NCBI RefSeq assembly: GCF_009707365.1
Contig: NZ_CP046122.1
Span: forward strand, 372,001-436,000
Length of the DNA stretch: 64,000 nt
DNA from: Microlunatus sp. Gsoil 973
GTDB lineage: Bacteria > Actinomycetota > Actinomycetes > Propionibacteriales > Propionibacteriaceae
Reading direction: 5' to 3'
Positions 37,068 to 45,154 of this stretch are shown here, one piece after another; the stretch's first letter is position 1; the number at the start of each line of letters is the position of its first letter. The position numbers and the translations under genes were made by a program. A model generated the notes under the pieces. It ran no database searches. It had not been told where the DNA came from and worked only from the letters and a program-made list of their open reading frames with translations.

Positions 37068-38252
37068 ATGAGCTCTGACTACTACGAGATTCTCGGTGTG
37101 GCCCGCGACGCCGGTCCGGATGAGATCAAGAAGGCGTACCGGCGCAAGGCGCGGGAGATGCATCCGGACGTCTCCGACGACCCGGATGCGGCGGCCAAGT
37201 TCAAGGAGGTCAGCCAGGCCTACGAGGTGCTGTCGGATCCGCAGAAGCGGGACATGTACGACCGCGGCGGTGACCCCTTCGGCAACGGCGCGTTCAACGG
37301 CGGCGGCTTCGGCGGCTTCGGCAACTTCGGCGGATCCACCGGTGGCTTCGACTTCACCAACCTGGTGGACGCGATGTTCGGCCAGCAGAGCTCACGTGGT
37401 CCGCGGCCCCGCACCCGGCGTGGTCAGGACGCGCTGGTCCGGATGAACCTCGAACTGGCCGAAGCGGCCTTCGGCGTCACCAAGCCGATCAGTGTCGACA
37501 CCGCGGTGGTCTGCCCGCGCTGCAACGGCTCGGGTTCGGAGGACGGCTCGGAACCGGTGACCTGTGGCACCTGCCGCGGGCTGGGCGAGGTCACCCACGT
37601 CCAGCGGTCGTTCATCGGGGACATCCGCACCACCCAGGCCTGCCCGACCTGCAACGGCTACGGCACCGTGCTGCCGAATCCGTGTGTCGAGTGCTCCGGG
37701 GACGGCCGCGTCCGGTCGACCCGGACGATCACCGTCAAGGTGCCGCCGGGCGTATCGTCCGGCAATCGGATCCATCTGGCCAGTCACGGCGAGGTCGGTC
37801 CGGGTGGCGGGCCGGCGGGCGACCTCTACGTCGAGGTGAATGTCGCGCCGCACGAGGTGTTCAAGCGGGACGGCGACAATCTGGAGATGGTGATCAAGCT
37901 TCCGATGACGGCGGCGGCGCTGGGCACCGAGATCGAGCTCCCGACGCTGGAGGCCGACCTTCCGGATGCCGATCCGGAGTCCAAGACGGTCACCCTGGAC
38001 GTTCCCGCGGGAACGCAGTCCGGCACCCGGATCGCAATCGACGGCGCCGGCGTGCCGCGGCTGCGGTCCGGAGGCCGCGGGCAGTTGGGCGTCACGCTGC
38101 TGGTGCAGACCCCGACCCGGTTGGACGAACAGCAGCGCGAGCTGCTCCGCGAGCTCGCCGAGGTGCGTGACGAGACCCGTCCGGAGGGGTCGGTGCAGAA
38201 GCACGGCCGGGGCGTGTTCAGTCGGCTGCGCGACGCGTTCGCCAACCAGTAG
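37068..38252 (+). CDS. dnaJ: Chaperone protein DnaJ
   Basis: Type I J-protein that stimulates DnaK, 394 residues. The J domain (residues 1-70) has the HPD motif in [12 protein letters not shown] Gly/Phe-rich linker ([11 protein letters not shown]) follows. The cysteine-rich domain carries four zinc motifs ([32 protein letters not shown], about residues 145-220). The two client-binding beta domains and the dimerisation tail complete it. It follows hrcA in a heat-shock operon under CIRCE. In actinobacteria this hrcA-linked copy is usually DnaJ2, a second dnaJ being next to dnaK. Confidence 0.96.
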   Translation: MSSDYYEILGVARDAGPDEIKKAYRRKAREMHPDVSDDPDAAAKFKEVSQAYEVLSDPQKRDMYDRGGDPFGNGAFNGGGFGGFGNFGGSTGGFDFTNLVDAMFGQQSSRGPRPRTRRGQDALVRMNLELAEAAFGVTKPISVDTAVVCPRCNGSGSEDGSEPVTCGTCRGLGEVTHVQRSFIGDIRTTQACPTCNGYGTVLPNPCVECSGDGRVRSTRTITVKVPPGVSSGNRIHLASHGEVGPGGGPAGDLYVEVNVAPHEVFKRDGDNLEMVIKLPMTAAALGTEIELPTLEADLPDADPESKTVTLDVPAGTQSGTRIAIDGAGVPRLRSGGRGQLGVTLLVQTPTRLDEQQRELLRELAEVRDETRPEGSVQKHGRGVFSRLRDAFANQ

Positions 38253-38342
38253 CCACAGCTGCAGCTCCGGCAGCCCACCTGGTGCCGCTTGCGGAGTTGA
38301 TCATGGCGGCGTCGCGCTGATCAGCCGCGGGTATCGCGCCGG

Positions 38343-38966
38343 TCAGGAGCCCCCGAGATCGAGCCGCATCAGCCACCGCAGCTTGCGGTCACTGTGGGCG
38401 GTGGTCGGCATCACCGTCTGGAACCCGTGCGCGGCGAACAACCCGGTCGTCCCGACATAGGCGAAGGAGGTGTTCAGCCGTTCTCCTTCCGGGTCGACGG
38501 GATAGCCCTCCAACGCCGGCGCACCGCGGGAGCGCGCATAGTCGATGGCGCCGTCGAGCAGCCGATGGGCAAGACCCTGGCGGCGATAGCCCACCCGGAC
38601 CACGAAGCAGATGACACTCCAGACATCGACATCGTCGACCGTCGGGATCGTTCGGGAATGGGTCAGCCGATGATGGCTGCGTCGGGGTGCCACCGAACAC
38701 CAGCCCGCTGGTTCCCCGCCGACATAGCCGATCACTCCGGGTGGATCGCCCTCCTCGGCGTATCGGCGCAGTCGTTCGCCGCGGGCACGGCCGAAGAGCA
38801 CACGGTTCTCTGCATTGGGTATCCGGGACGGCAGACACCAACAGGCCGGCGCATCCGGATCCTTCGGTGCCAGCACCACCTCGACGTCAGGCCAGCGATC
38901 GGCCGTCGCCGGATACACCTCGATCAGCTTCTCGGCCGGCCCGTGGGCCGGCGTCAGGTCAACCAT
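38343..38966 (-). CDS. GNAT-family N-acetyltransferase
   Basis: 207-residue acetyltransferase. The acetyl-CoA region is VWSVICFVVRVGYRRQGLAHRLLDGAIDYARS (Q/RxxGxG/A motif as RRQGLA). GVIGYVGGEPAGWCSVAPR is the beta-4 strand usual in this subgroup, and FAAHGFQTV is near the end. ATG 38964-38966 is chosen because GGAGG precedes it by 6 nt; the open frame runs 30 codons further with no signal. It sits convergent to dnaJ and divergent from rsmE. The substrate is unknown. Confidence 0.86.
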   Translation of the reverse strand: MVDLTPAHGPAEKLIEVYPATADRWPDVEVVLAPKDPDAPACWCLPSRIPNAENRVLFGRARGERLRRYAEEGDPPGVIGYVGGEPAGWCSVAPRRSHHRLTHSRTIPTVDDVDVWSVICFVVRVGYRRQGLAHRLLDGAIDYARSRGAPALEGYPVDPEGERLNTSFAYVGTTGLFAAHGFQTVMPTTAHSDRKLRWLMRLDLGGS

Positions 38967-39079
38967 CACTGCCTCCACGTCGTGCACCGTTGCGCGTCCC
39001 ATTCCAGCACCGGGCACCGACGACGCCGGAGGCGATCGGGCACGGTGATCTCGCACATCCGGTCGGGGAGAATGGTCGG

Positions 39080-39814
39080 GTGACTGATCCGGTGTTCCTC
39101 GGTGACCTTCCTGACCCGCTTCCCGTCCCGGGTGCGGCGGTGGTCCTGGACGGGCCGGAGGGGCGGCACGCCGCGACCGTACGACGGATCCGCAGCGGGG
39201 AACAGGTGGTGATCGCCGACGGGGCCGGACACGGGATCCGCGGACCGGTGATCAGCGCGGACAAAGCAGGCATCACCGTACGGGTCGAGCAGCTGATGAC
39301 CGCCCGGGAGCCGGAGATCAAGATCACCGTCGCGCAGGCGTTGGCCAAGGGCGACCGGTCGGACATCGCCCTGGAGATGATCACCGAACTCGGAGCCGTC
39401 GAGATCATCCCTTGGCAGTCGGCCCGATCGATCGTCCGCTGGACCGCCGACCGCGCGGACCGGTCCCGGACCAAGTGGCAGACGACCGTCCGGGAAGCCA
39501 CCAAACAGTCCCGGCGGTTGCGGGTGCCTCCGGTCCAGCAGGTCGTGTCGACCAAGCAGCTGGCAACCAAGATCAGCGATCATGACCTGACACTGATCCT
39601 GCATGAGGAGGCGACCGATGGCCTGCCGACGGTGCCGCTGCCGGAATCCGGAAAGATCATGATCATCGTCGGACCGGAGGGTGGGATCGCGCCCGATGAA
39701 CTCGACGCCCTGACGGCTTTCGGGGGCAGACCGGTGTCGATCAGCGACGGCGTCCTGCGTACCTCGACCGCGGCAGCGGTCGCGATGGCCGGAATCCTCT
39801 TGCGTGCAAGGTGA
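39080..39814 (+). CDS. rsmE: 16S rRNA (uracil-1498-N3)-methyltransferase
   Basis: SPOUT methyltransferase of 244 residues that methylates U1498 in the decoding region of 16S rRNA. An N-terminal PUA-like part (GPEGRHAATVRRIRSGEQVVIADG) precedes the knotted SAM domain, with ALAKGDRSDIALEMITELGA, IIVGPEGGIAPDELDAL and SDGVLRTSTAAAVAMAGIL. GTG at 39080 is the start, with GGAG about 9 nt upstream. It follows the hrcA-dnaJ block, as in most actinobacteria. In those genomes phoH comes soon after, but here 6 kb intervene. Confidence 0.94.
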   Translation: MTDPVFLGDLPDPLPVPGAAVVLDGPEGRHAATVRRIRSGEQVVIADGAGHGIRGPVISADKAGITVRVEQLMTAREPEIKITVAQALAKGDRSDIALEMITELGAVEIIPWQSARSIVRWTADRADRSRTKWQTTVREATKQSRRLRVPPVQQVVSTKQLATKISDHDLTLILHEEATDGLPTVPLPESGKIMIIVGPEGGIAPDELDALTAFGGRPVSISDGVLRTSTAAAVAMAGILLRAR

Positions 39815-39877
39815 CGCGCCGCGTCCCGATCATCGCGACAGCTAGGGACGATCCCGCCCGGGCGTAGAGTCACGATC

Positions 39878-41533
39878 ATGAGGACTGTGGCGACACGGAC
39901 CACGGATGTGCTGGTTGTCGGTGCCGGACCGACCGGCCTGATGGCGGCCCTGGTGCTGGCCCGCAACGGTGTGCAGGTCGAGATCGTCGACCCGAAACCG
40001 GGACCGACCCGGGAGTCCCGGGCGCTGGGCGTGCAGGCCAGGTCGATGGAGCTGTACGCCCAACTCGGTCTGGTCGATCAGGTGCTGGCCGGCTCGTACA
40101 CCGCGCCCGCCCTGCAGTTCGGCTGGCAGGACCGCGCCACCCGACGGATCGAGTTGACCGTCCTGCAGGACCAGGTCAGCGAGTATCCAGGGCTGCACGT
40201 CTTCGAGCAGAGCCGCAACGAGCAGTTGCTCGCCGACGCGCTGACCGAGCCGCTGGCCGACCAGGGCCGCACGGTGCGGTGGGGCGAACGGCTGGTGGAT
40301 CTTGTCACCTCAGGCGACAGCGTGCACGCGCTGACCGACGGATCGGGCGAGCTCACCCAGATCGAGGCCCGCTGGTGCATCGGTGCCGACGGCGCCGGGT
40401 CGATCGTCCGGCGGCTGCTGGACATTCCGTACGAGGGCGTCACCGACCCCGGCCGGTTCTGGGTCGCCGACGCGCGCGGCGTCAGCGGACTGCCCGACGG
40501 GGTGATCAACCTACGGTTCGGCAGCCAGGACCTGTTGTTGACCTTCCCGCTCGGCCCGGACGGTCACCAACGGCTGCTCGGCGTGGTGCAGAGCGGGGCC
40601 GACGGCGACCCGACGGCGCCGACGGTGCTTCCGCCGATCGCCGAACGGTACGGCTTCAGCTACCGCGAGGTGGACTGGTTCGCGCACTACCGGGTGCACC
40701 ACCGGACGGCCGAGCGCTTCCGCAAGGGCCGCGTCTTCCTTGCCGGTGACGCCGCCCATGTTCACTCGCCGGTCGGCGGGCAGGGGATGAACACCGGCCT
40801 GCAGGACGCTCACAATCTCGCCCTGGCCATCGTCGATGTGATCGCCGGACGAACCGCTCCGGAGGATCCCGATGGCGACGCCCGCCTGGACCGCTACCAG
40901 GCCGAACGGCAACCGGTTGCCCGGCATCTGGTCGCGCTGACCGACCGCGCGTTCGGCGTGGTGGCCAGTCGGCGGCGCGGCCGCGCGGTCGTCCGCCGGC
41001 AGATCGCGACCCGGTTCGTGCCGCTCGTCGCGACGGTCGTGCCACGGCTCCCGGTGGGGCACCGGCTCGGCGGTTATCTCGGCCAGACCAGGATCCGCTA
41101 CCCGATGTCGGACGCCGCCGATCCGGGCGACGGCCACCAGGACCATCCCGGAGACGACCAGAACCACAATCGCAATCACAAACACGATCACAATCACAAA
41201 CACAGTCGCCATGCCGCTGACGACCGCATCGTCGGGCGCAGGCTGCCGCCGTCCGGTTCCAATCACACGCTGCTGCGGGACTTCAGCTGGCAGCTGCACT
41301 GCTATGCCGGCGGTACGGCACCCGCCGACGACCGTGCCGCGCTCGGACTGCCGGACTGGGTGACCGGCCCGCACCGGCTGCCCGTGGATCCGGCTGCCGG
41401 GCTCGACCCGTCGCGCCTCTACCTGATCCGTCCGGACGGTTTCGTGGCCGCAACGGCCCCGCTCGACGACCCGGCGGTTCTGCAGGCCGCGTTGCGCTTC
41501 CACGGCCTCGCCTCTGGCACACTCGTGCGGTGA
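39878..41533 (+). CDS. FAD-dependent aromatic monooxygenase with His/Asn-rich insert
   Basis: Class A flavoprotein hydroxylase (PHBH/UbiH/rifampicin-monooxygenase group), 551 residues. The FAD motif VLVVGAGPTGLMAALVLARNG is at residue 11, the DG motif in CIGADGAGSIVRRLL (about residue 167), and the GD motif in VFLAGDAAHVHSPVGGQGMN (about residue 288). The C-terminal thioredoxin-like part ends in YLIRPDGFVAATAPL. Between residues about 415 and 450 lies a charged, low-complexity segment with about ten His and several Asn (NHNRNHKHDHNHKHSRH), absent from normal family members; it may bind metal or be slippage-grown. tgt starts inside its stop codon (GTGA). The substrate is unknown. Confidence 0.88.
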   Translation: MRTVATRTTDVLVVGAGPTGLMAALVLARNGVQVEIVDPKPGPTRESRALGVQARSMELYAQLGLVDQVLAGSYTAPALQFGWQDRATRRIELTVLQDQVSEYPGLHVFEQSRNEQLLADALTEPLADQGRTVRWGERLVDLVTSGDSVHALTDGSGELTQIEARWCIGADGAGSIVRRLLDIPYEGVTDPGRFWVADARGVSGLPDGVINLRFGSQDLLLTFPLGPDGHQRLLGVVQSGADGDPTAPTVLPPIAERYGFSYREVDWFAHYRVHHRTAERFRKGRVFLAGDAAHVHSPVGGQGMNTGLQDAHNLALAIVDVIAGRTAPEDPDGDARLDRYQAERQPVARHLVALTDRAFGVVASRRRGRAVVRRQIATRFVPLVATVVPRLPVGHRLGGYLGQTRIRYPMSDAADPGDGHQDHPGDDQNHNRNHKHDHNHKHSRHAADDRIVGRRLPPSGSNHTLLRDFSWQLHCYAGGTAPADDRAALGLPDWVTGPHRLPVDPAAGLDPSRLYLIRPDGFVAATAPLDDPAVLQAALRFHGLASGTLVR

Positions 41534-42906
41534 ACGCAATCGACCCAGCACTTGCCGGGGCCGCCGAACCCGGTGGGGCCACCACGCGCGGCACGACACG
41601 CGGGGCAGATGAGGGAATATCTGACCCCTCGGCGTTCGGGTTCGAGGTGGGGGCGCAGCTGGCCGGCGGGCGGGGCCGTACCGGAGTCATCCACACCCCG
41701 CACGGTGACATCGCGACACCGGCGTTCACTCCGGTCGGCACCAAGGCGACGATCAAGGGCGTGCTGCCCGAGACGATGGCCGAGTTGGGCGCGCAGGCAC
41801 TGCTGGCCAACGCCTATCACCTCTTCCTCCAACCCGGCGCTGACATCGTCGACGCGGCCGGCGGGTTGTCCCGCTTCATGAACTGGCCGGGACCTACGGT
41901 CACCGACAGCGGCGGTTTCCAGGTGATGAGCCTGGGCAGCGGTCACAAGAAGGTGATCTCGATGTCGCTGGCCGACAGCCGCCCCCAGGGCAGCGATGCT
42001 GCCGGTGGTGGCGCCCGGCCGCGGGAGATCTATTCCTCTTCCGGCAAATCCGGGCGACTGGTCGAGATCGACGACGACGGGGTCACCTTCACCTCCCACA
42101 TCGACGGCAGCCGGCGGCGGTTCACCCCGGAGATCTCCATGCAGATCCAGCACCAGCTGGGTGCCGACATCATCTTCTGTTTCGACGAGTTGACGACGTT
42201 GTCCGATCCGCGGCCCTACCAGGAACTCTCGCTGGCCCGCACCACCGCTTGGGCGCAACGCTGTCTCGACGAGCACCTCCGGCTCACCGAGGACCGGACC
42301 CATCGTCCCTACCAGGCGCTGTTCGGCGTCGTCCAGGGTGCCCACTACGAGGACCTCCGGCGCCGTGCGGTCCGCGAACTGGTCGCGCTCCGGGCCACCG
42401 AGGACCCCGGCCGCGGCTTCGACGGCTACGGCATCGGCGGTGCGCTGGAGAAGGAGAACCTCGGCACCATCGTCGGCTGGGTCTGCGACGAACTGCCTGA
42501 GGGCCGTCCGCGCCATCTGCTCGGCATCTCCGAACCCGACGACTTCTTCGCCGCCATCGAGAACGGTGCCGACACCTTCGACTGCGTGTCACCGGCCAGG
42601 GTCGCGCGGAACGCCGCGCTCTACAGCCGGCACGGACGCTTCAACGTCAACACGGCGGCCAACCGCCGCGATTTCCGGCCGGTCGACGAGGGCTGCGACT
42701 GCTACACCTGCACCCACTACACCCGCGCCTACCTGCACCACCTGTTCAAGGCCAGGGAGATCAATGCCAACACCCTGGCGACCATCCACAACGAGCGCTT
42801 CATCGTCCGACTGGTCGACGACATCCGGGACGCCATCGCCGGCGACTACTTCGGCGAGCTGAAGGCGGACTTCCTCGGCCGCTACTACGGCGCTCGGGGT
42901 GGTTAG
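41530..42906 (+). CDS. tgt: tRNA-guanine transglycosylase with a repeat-derived N-terminal segment
   Basis: Exchanges guanine for a deazaguanine base at tRNA position 34 in the queuosine route. 458 residues. DSGGFQVMSLGSGH holds the substrate Asp, FGVVQGAHYEDLRR and GYGIGGALEKENLG line the pocket, and the zinc site is CDCYTCTHYTRAYLHH. An actinobacterial insert at about residues 148-172 (PQGSDAAGG to SSSGKSG) is also present. The GTG start overlaps the monooxygenase stop by 4 nt. The first 34 residues are unusual because nt 41584-41634 are a copy of the palindromic element found after leuS. The element adds about 17 residues in frame without disturbing the conserved core from FEVGAQ onward. 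Confidence 0.93.
   Translation: MNAIDPALAGAAEPGGATTRGTTRGADEGISDPSAFGFEVGAQLAGGRGRTGVIHTPHGDIATPAFTPVGTKATIKGVLPETMAELGAQALLANAYHLFLQPGADIVDAAGGLSRFMNWPGPTVTDSGGFQVMSLGSGHKKVISMSLADSRPQGSDAAGGGARPREIYSSSGKSGRLVEIDDDGVTFTSHIDGSRRRFTPEISMQIQHQLGADIIFCFDELTTLSDPRPYQELSLARTTAWAQRCLDEHLRLTEDRTHRPYQALFGVVQGAHYEDLRRRAVRELVALRATEDPGRGFDGYGIGGALEKENLGTIVGWVCDELPEGRPRHLLGISEPDDFFAAIENGADTFDCVSPARVARNAALYSRHGRFNVNTAANRRDFRPVDEGCDCYTCTHYTRAYLHHLFKAREINANTLATIHNERFIVRLVDDIRDAIAGDYFGELKADFLGRYYGARGG
41584..41634 (+). repeat. Palindromic-element copy D, inside the tgt coding sequence
   Basis: A 51 bp copy in the same orientation as arm C after leuS, with most positions identical (for example GCACGACACGC, ATGAGGGA, TATCTGACCCCTCG). 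In tgt it is read in a different frame from the one that gives ARHAGQMREYLTPRR, so tgt gains the unrelated peptide TRGTTRGADEGISDPS. Confidence 0.85.
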
Positions 42907-42949
42907 CATCACCGGGTATGGGCATCCCACGGTCGTGGGAAGGAGTGAC

Positions 42950-43468
42950 ATGGGCCGTACGGCTCCCGATCTGACTGCCAAGAGTGCCGGCTACCGATAT
43001 CTGCCGGGAAGGGCGAGTCGTCTGATGAACAGGTTCGTTCCGATGGCTGTGAAGGCGTTCTTCATGGTCGTGCTGCACACACCGCTGCACCCGTTGTTGA
43101 GCAGTCGCTGGGCGTCGCTTGAGTTCACCGGCCGGAAGACCGGAAAGGTCTACCACACGCCGATCGCCTACTACCGCGAGGACGATCGGGTGTGGATCAC
43201 GACCGGGTCCCCCTGGTGGAGGAACCTGCGCAACGGCGCGCCGGTGCGGCTGCTGATCCGGCTGCGCGCGTACGAGGGAACGGCCGATCCGGTCGCCGAC
43301 CCGGCCCAAGCAGCTCACCGGCTGCGGCAGATCCTCGACTCGGTGCCGATCCTGGCCTATCCCGGTGACGTACGGATCGTCGGCGGCCAGGTGAGCGATG
43401 CCGAGCTCGACCGGGTAATTGCCGCTGGACGCAAAGTGATCGAGATCCGGCTGCGTCGGAGAACCTGA
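42950..43468 (+). CDS. Ddn-like F420-dependent nitroreductase-family protein
   Basis: Split beta-barrel flavin/deazaflavin-binding protein of 172 residues. Family marks are ASLEFTGRKTGKVYHTPIAYY, WITTGSPWWRNLRNG and VRLLIRLRAYEGTADPVAD. ATG 42950 is selected since GGAAGGAG precedes it by 4 nt; an upstream GTG at 42899 has none and would overlap tgt. A hydrophobic stretch MAVKAFFMVVLHTPLHPL near residue 30 may form a membrane contact, as in other Ddn proteins. It implies that the organism makes coenzyme F420 (inference). The stop lies inside a triple 14-bp repeat. Confidence 0.85.
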   Translation: MGRTAPDLTAKSAGYRYLPGRASRLMNRFVPMAVKAFFMVVLHTPLHPLLSSRWASLEFTGRKTGKVYHTPIAYYREDDRVWITTGSPWWRNLRNGAPVRLLIRLRAYEGTADPVADPAQAAHRLRQILDSVPILAYPGDVRIVGGQVSDAELDRVIAAGRKVIEIRLRRRT

Positions 43469-43504
43469 CAGTTCCGACCTGACAGTTCCGACCTGACAGG
43501 TTCG
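43463..43504. repeat. Triple 14-bp tandem repeat spanning a stop codon
   Basis: ACCTGACAGTTCCG occurs at 43463-43476 and 43477-43490 exactly, then as ACCTGACAGGTTCG at 43491-43504. The last copy contains the inverted repeat ACCTG-A-CAGGT. The first copy supplies the stop codon of the Ddn-like gene, and the third ends beside an ATG at 43505, so the array fills the spacer before the DUF5709 gene. Confidence 0.85.
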
Positions 43505-43540
43505 ATGGAGCAGGTGCAACATGATGACGAGGTGGGAGAT

Positions 43541-44017
43541 ATGACCGATCGAGAGCTGGACCCGAGCGAGTACGACGAGGTCCCCGACGAATCCGAGCAG
43601 TTGGACCAGGACCCGTTCCAGCCCGATTACGGTCTGGAGGACCGCGGCGTCGACGATGCGCTCGACGAGGGTCTGACCACACCGGAGAACTGGTCGGTGC
43701 TGGAGCGCCGCGGAGAACACGAGACGCTCGACGAACGCCTGGCCGAGGAAGTACCCGACACCGGCGACGACCAGCCTGGTGCCGACCAACCCGCCGAGGC
43801 TGACGAGTTCTCCGATTTCGTCGACGACGGCGAGGTCGGGCGGGAACGGGCGGGCCGACTGGTCGACCCGAACGAGGGGATCGGCACCGACGAGGAGTCA
43901 GAACTCATCGGCGAGGACGTCGGTATCGACGGCGCCGCCGCCAGCGCGGAAGAGGCCGCGGTGCACGTCGTCGACTCGCCGGACGAGGGTGACGACCCGG
44001 CCGACGAACGCGGCTGA
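43541..44017 (+). CDS. DUF5709 family acidic protein
   Basis: Small very acidic protein of 158 residues, with about a third Asp and Glu and no membrane segment. The DUF5709 pattern is clear: DPSEYDEVPDESEQLDQDPF, the LEDRGVDDALDEGLTTPENW block, and ERRGEHETLDERLAEEVPD followed by GRERAGRLVDPNEG. The start at 43541 is favoured by AGGTGGGAG upstream; ATG 43505 would add 12 residues. The function is unknown. The acidic, probably disordered character suggests a binding or stress role, but that is a guess. Confidence 0.82.
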   Translation: MTDRELDPSEYDEVPDESEQLDQDPFQPDYGLEDRGVDDALDEGLTTPENWSVLERRGEHETLDERLAEEVPDTGDDQPGADQPAEADEFSDFVDDGEVGRERAGRLVDPNEGIGTDEESELIGEDVGIDGAAASAEEAAVHVVDSPDEGDDPADERG

Positions 44018-44044
44018 GGCAGCCGACGCCGAGCAGGGCCGCGA

Positions 44045-44506
44045 TCAGGCGGCCGGCGACTGCAGGCCCGGGCCCGGCAGCGGCTCGATGTCGACCGCGC
44101 GCATCGGCTCGCCGCAATGTTCACACCGAAGCTGGGCGTGACCGATCTCCCCGCAGGCGCGGTGCCGATGCAACACCGGAGGCCCGGCCTCGCCCGCGAG
44201 CCAACGATCACCCCACCCGGCCATCACGATCAGCACGTCGACGAGTTCAGCACCCTTCGGCGTCAGGTGGTACTCATAGCGCGGCCGGGCATCATAGGGC
44301 CGGCGCTCCAGGACGCCATGAGCGACCAGGTGGTTGAGCCGTTCGGTCAGCACCTTGCGAGAGATGCCCAGGTCGGCCTGAATCTGGTCGAAGCGGGCCA
44401 TCCCGACCCACACGTCGCGCAGGATCAACGGCGACCAGGCTTCGCCGATCACGTCGAGCGTGCGGGCGATCGAGCACGTCATGTCCCCGAACTGTGTGCG
44501 CTGCAT
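44045..44506 (-). CDS. HxlR-family transcriptional regulator with C-terminal Cys/His cluster
   Basis: MarR-like winged helix regulator, 153 residues. CSIARTLDVIGEAWSPLILRD (Cys near residue 11, the redox-sensing position in HxlR/HypR proteins), FDQIQADLGISRKVLTERL and the RPRYEYHLTPKG wing are typical. After residue 110 there is an added HRACGEIGHAQLRCEHCGEP segment with H-x2-C and C-x2-C spacing that could bind zinc. It is divergent from the RibD-like/PNPOx-like gene pair, and a perfect palindrome lies between them, so it probably regulates both. Confidence 0.9.
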   Translation of the reverse strand: MQRTQFGDMTCSIARTLDVIGEAWSPLILRDVWVGMARFDQIQADLGISRKVLTERLNHLVAHGVLERRPYDARPRYEYHLTPKGAELVDVLIVMAGWGDRWLAGEAGPPVLHRHRACGEIGHAQLRCEHCGEPMRAVDIEPLPGPGLQSPAA

Positions 44507-44532
44507 GACAGCAGTCTAGGCTTCGGGGTTCC

Positions 44533-44547
44533 CTGAAGAAACTTCAG
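44533..44547. promoter_or_regulatory. Candidate HxlR operator
   Basis: CTGAAG-AAA-CTTCAG is a perfect 6+6 inverted repeat in the 90 bp divergent spacer, 27 bp upstream of the HxlR start and 50 bp upstream of the reductase start. Its size and place fit a dimer site for the HxlR-family protein. Confidence 0.5.
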
Positions 44548-44596
44548 CTGCTACTGTCTGCAGAGTCTCCTCAAGGAACTCCGAAAGGACAGTCCG

Positions 44597-45154
44597 ATGG
44601 CAAAGGTCTTCACTGCGTTGGCCGTTTCGGTCGACGGTTACATCACCGGTCGCGATCCGGGACCGGGCCGCGGCCTCGGCGACGGCGGCACGTTGTTCGA
44701 CTGGTACGGCAGAGCCGACAACGCCGGCTACTACCAGCACCTCGTGGATCGGGTCGGCGCCGTTGTCACCGGTCGCACCACCTACGACGATTGCGAGGGG
44801 TTCGGCGGCAACGGCCCTCATCCGACCGCGCCGATGGTCGTGGTCAGCCACCGACCGCCGCCTGCGGAGTACGCCGACTCGGACCGGCAGAGCTTCGCCG
44901 GAGACATCGGCGACGCGGTCGAGCAGGCGCGGTCGCTGGCCCGCGGCAAGGACGTCGGGATCCAGGGCGGGGTGACGCTGTCGGCCGCACTCGAGGCCGG
45001 GCTGCTCGACGAGGTGATCCTGCACCAGGTCCCGGTGCTGCTCGGCGGCGGCCGCCGCTATTTCGGTCCACTGTCGGATCAGGTCCGGCTGGGTTTCGTC
45101 GAGGCGGTTCCAGCCGACGGGGTGACCCATCTGCGTTACGAGGTGCTCCGATGA
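44597..45154 (+). CDS. Dihydrofolate-reductase-fold protein (RibD C-terminal family)
   Basis: 185-residue protein with the DHFR-like fold of RibD_C. AKVFTALAVSVDGYITGRD is the N-terminal strand-helix, VTGRTTYDDCEGFGG the substrate loop, and GKDVGIQGGVTLSAALEAGLLDEV carries the GG nucleotide-binding turn. The end LLGGGRRYFGPL is typical. Proteins of this group are NADPH reductases of unknown substrate, often near HxlR regulators, as here. GAAAGGAC lies before the ATG. The downstream gene begins within its stop (ATGA). Confidence 0.88.
   Translation: MAKVFTALAVSVDGYITGRDPGPGRGLGDGGTLFDWYGRADNAGYYQHLVDRVGAVVTGRTTYDDCEGFGGNGPHPTAPMVVVSHRPPPAEYADSDRQSFAGDIGDAVEQARSLARGKDVGIQGGVTLSAALEAGLLDEVILHQVPVLLGGGRRYFGPLSDQVRLGFVEAVPADGVTHLRYEVLR

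Noticed and set aside
41160-41215. The His/Asn repeat as a regulatory DNA array
   Set aside because: It keeps the reading frame of the monooxygenase throughout and lies mid-gene; a coding low-complexity loop explains it better.
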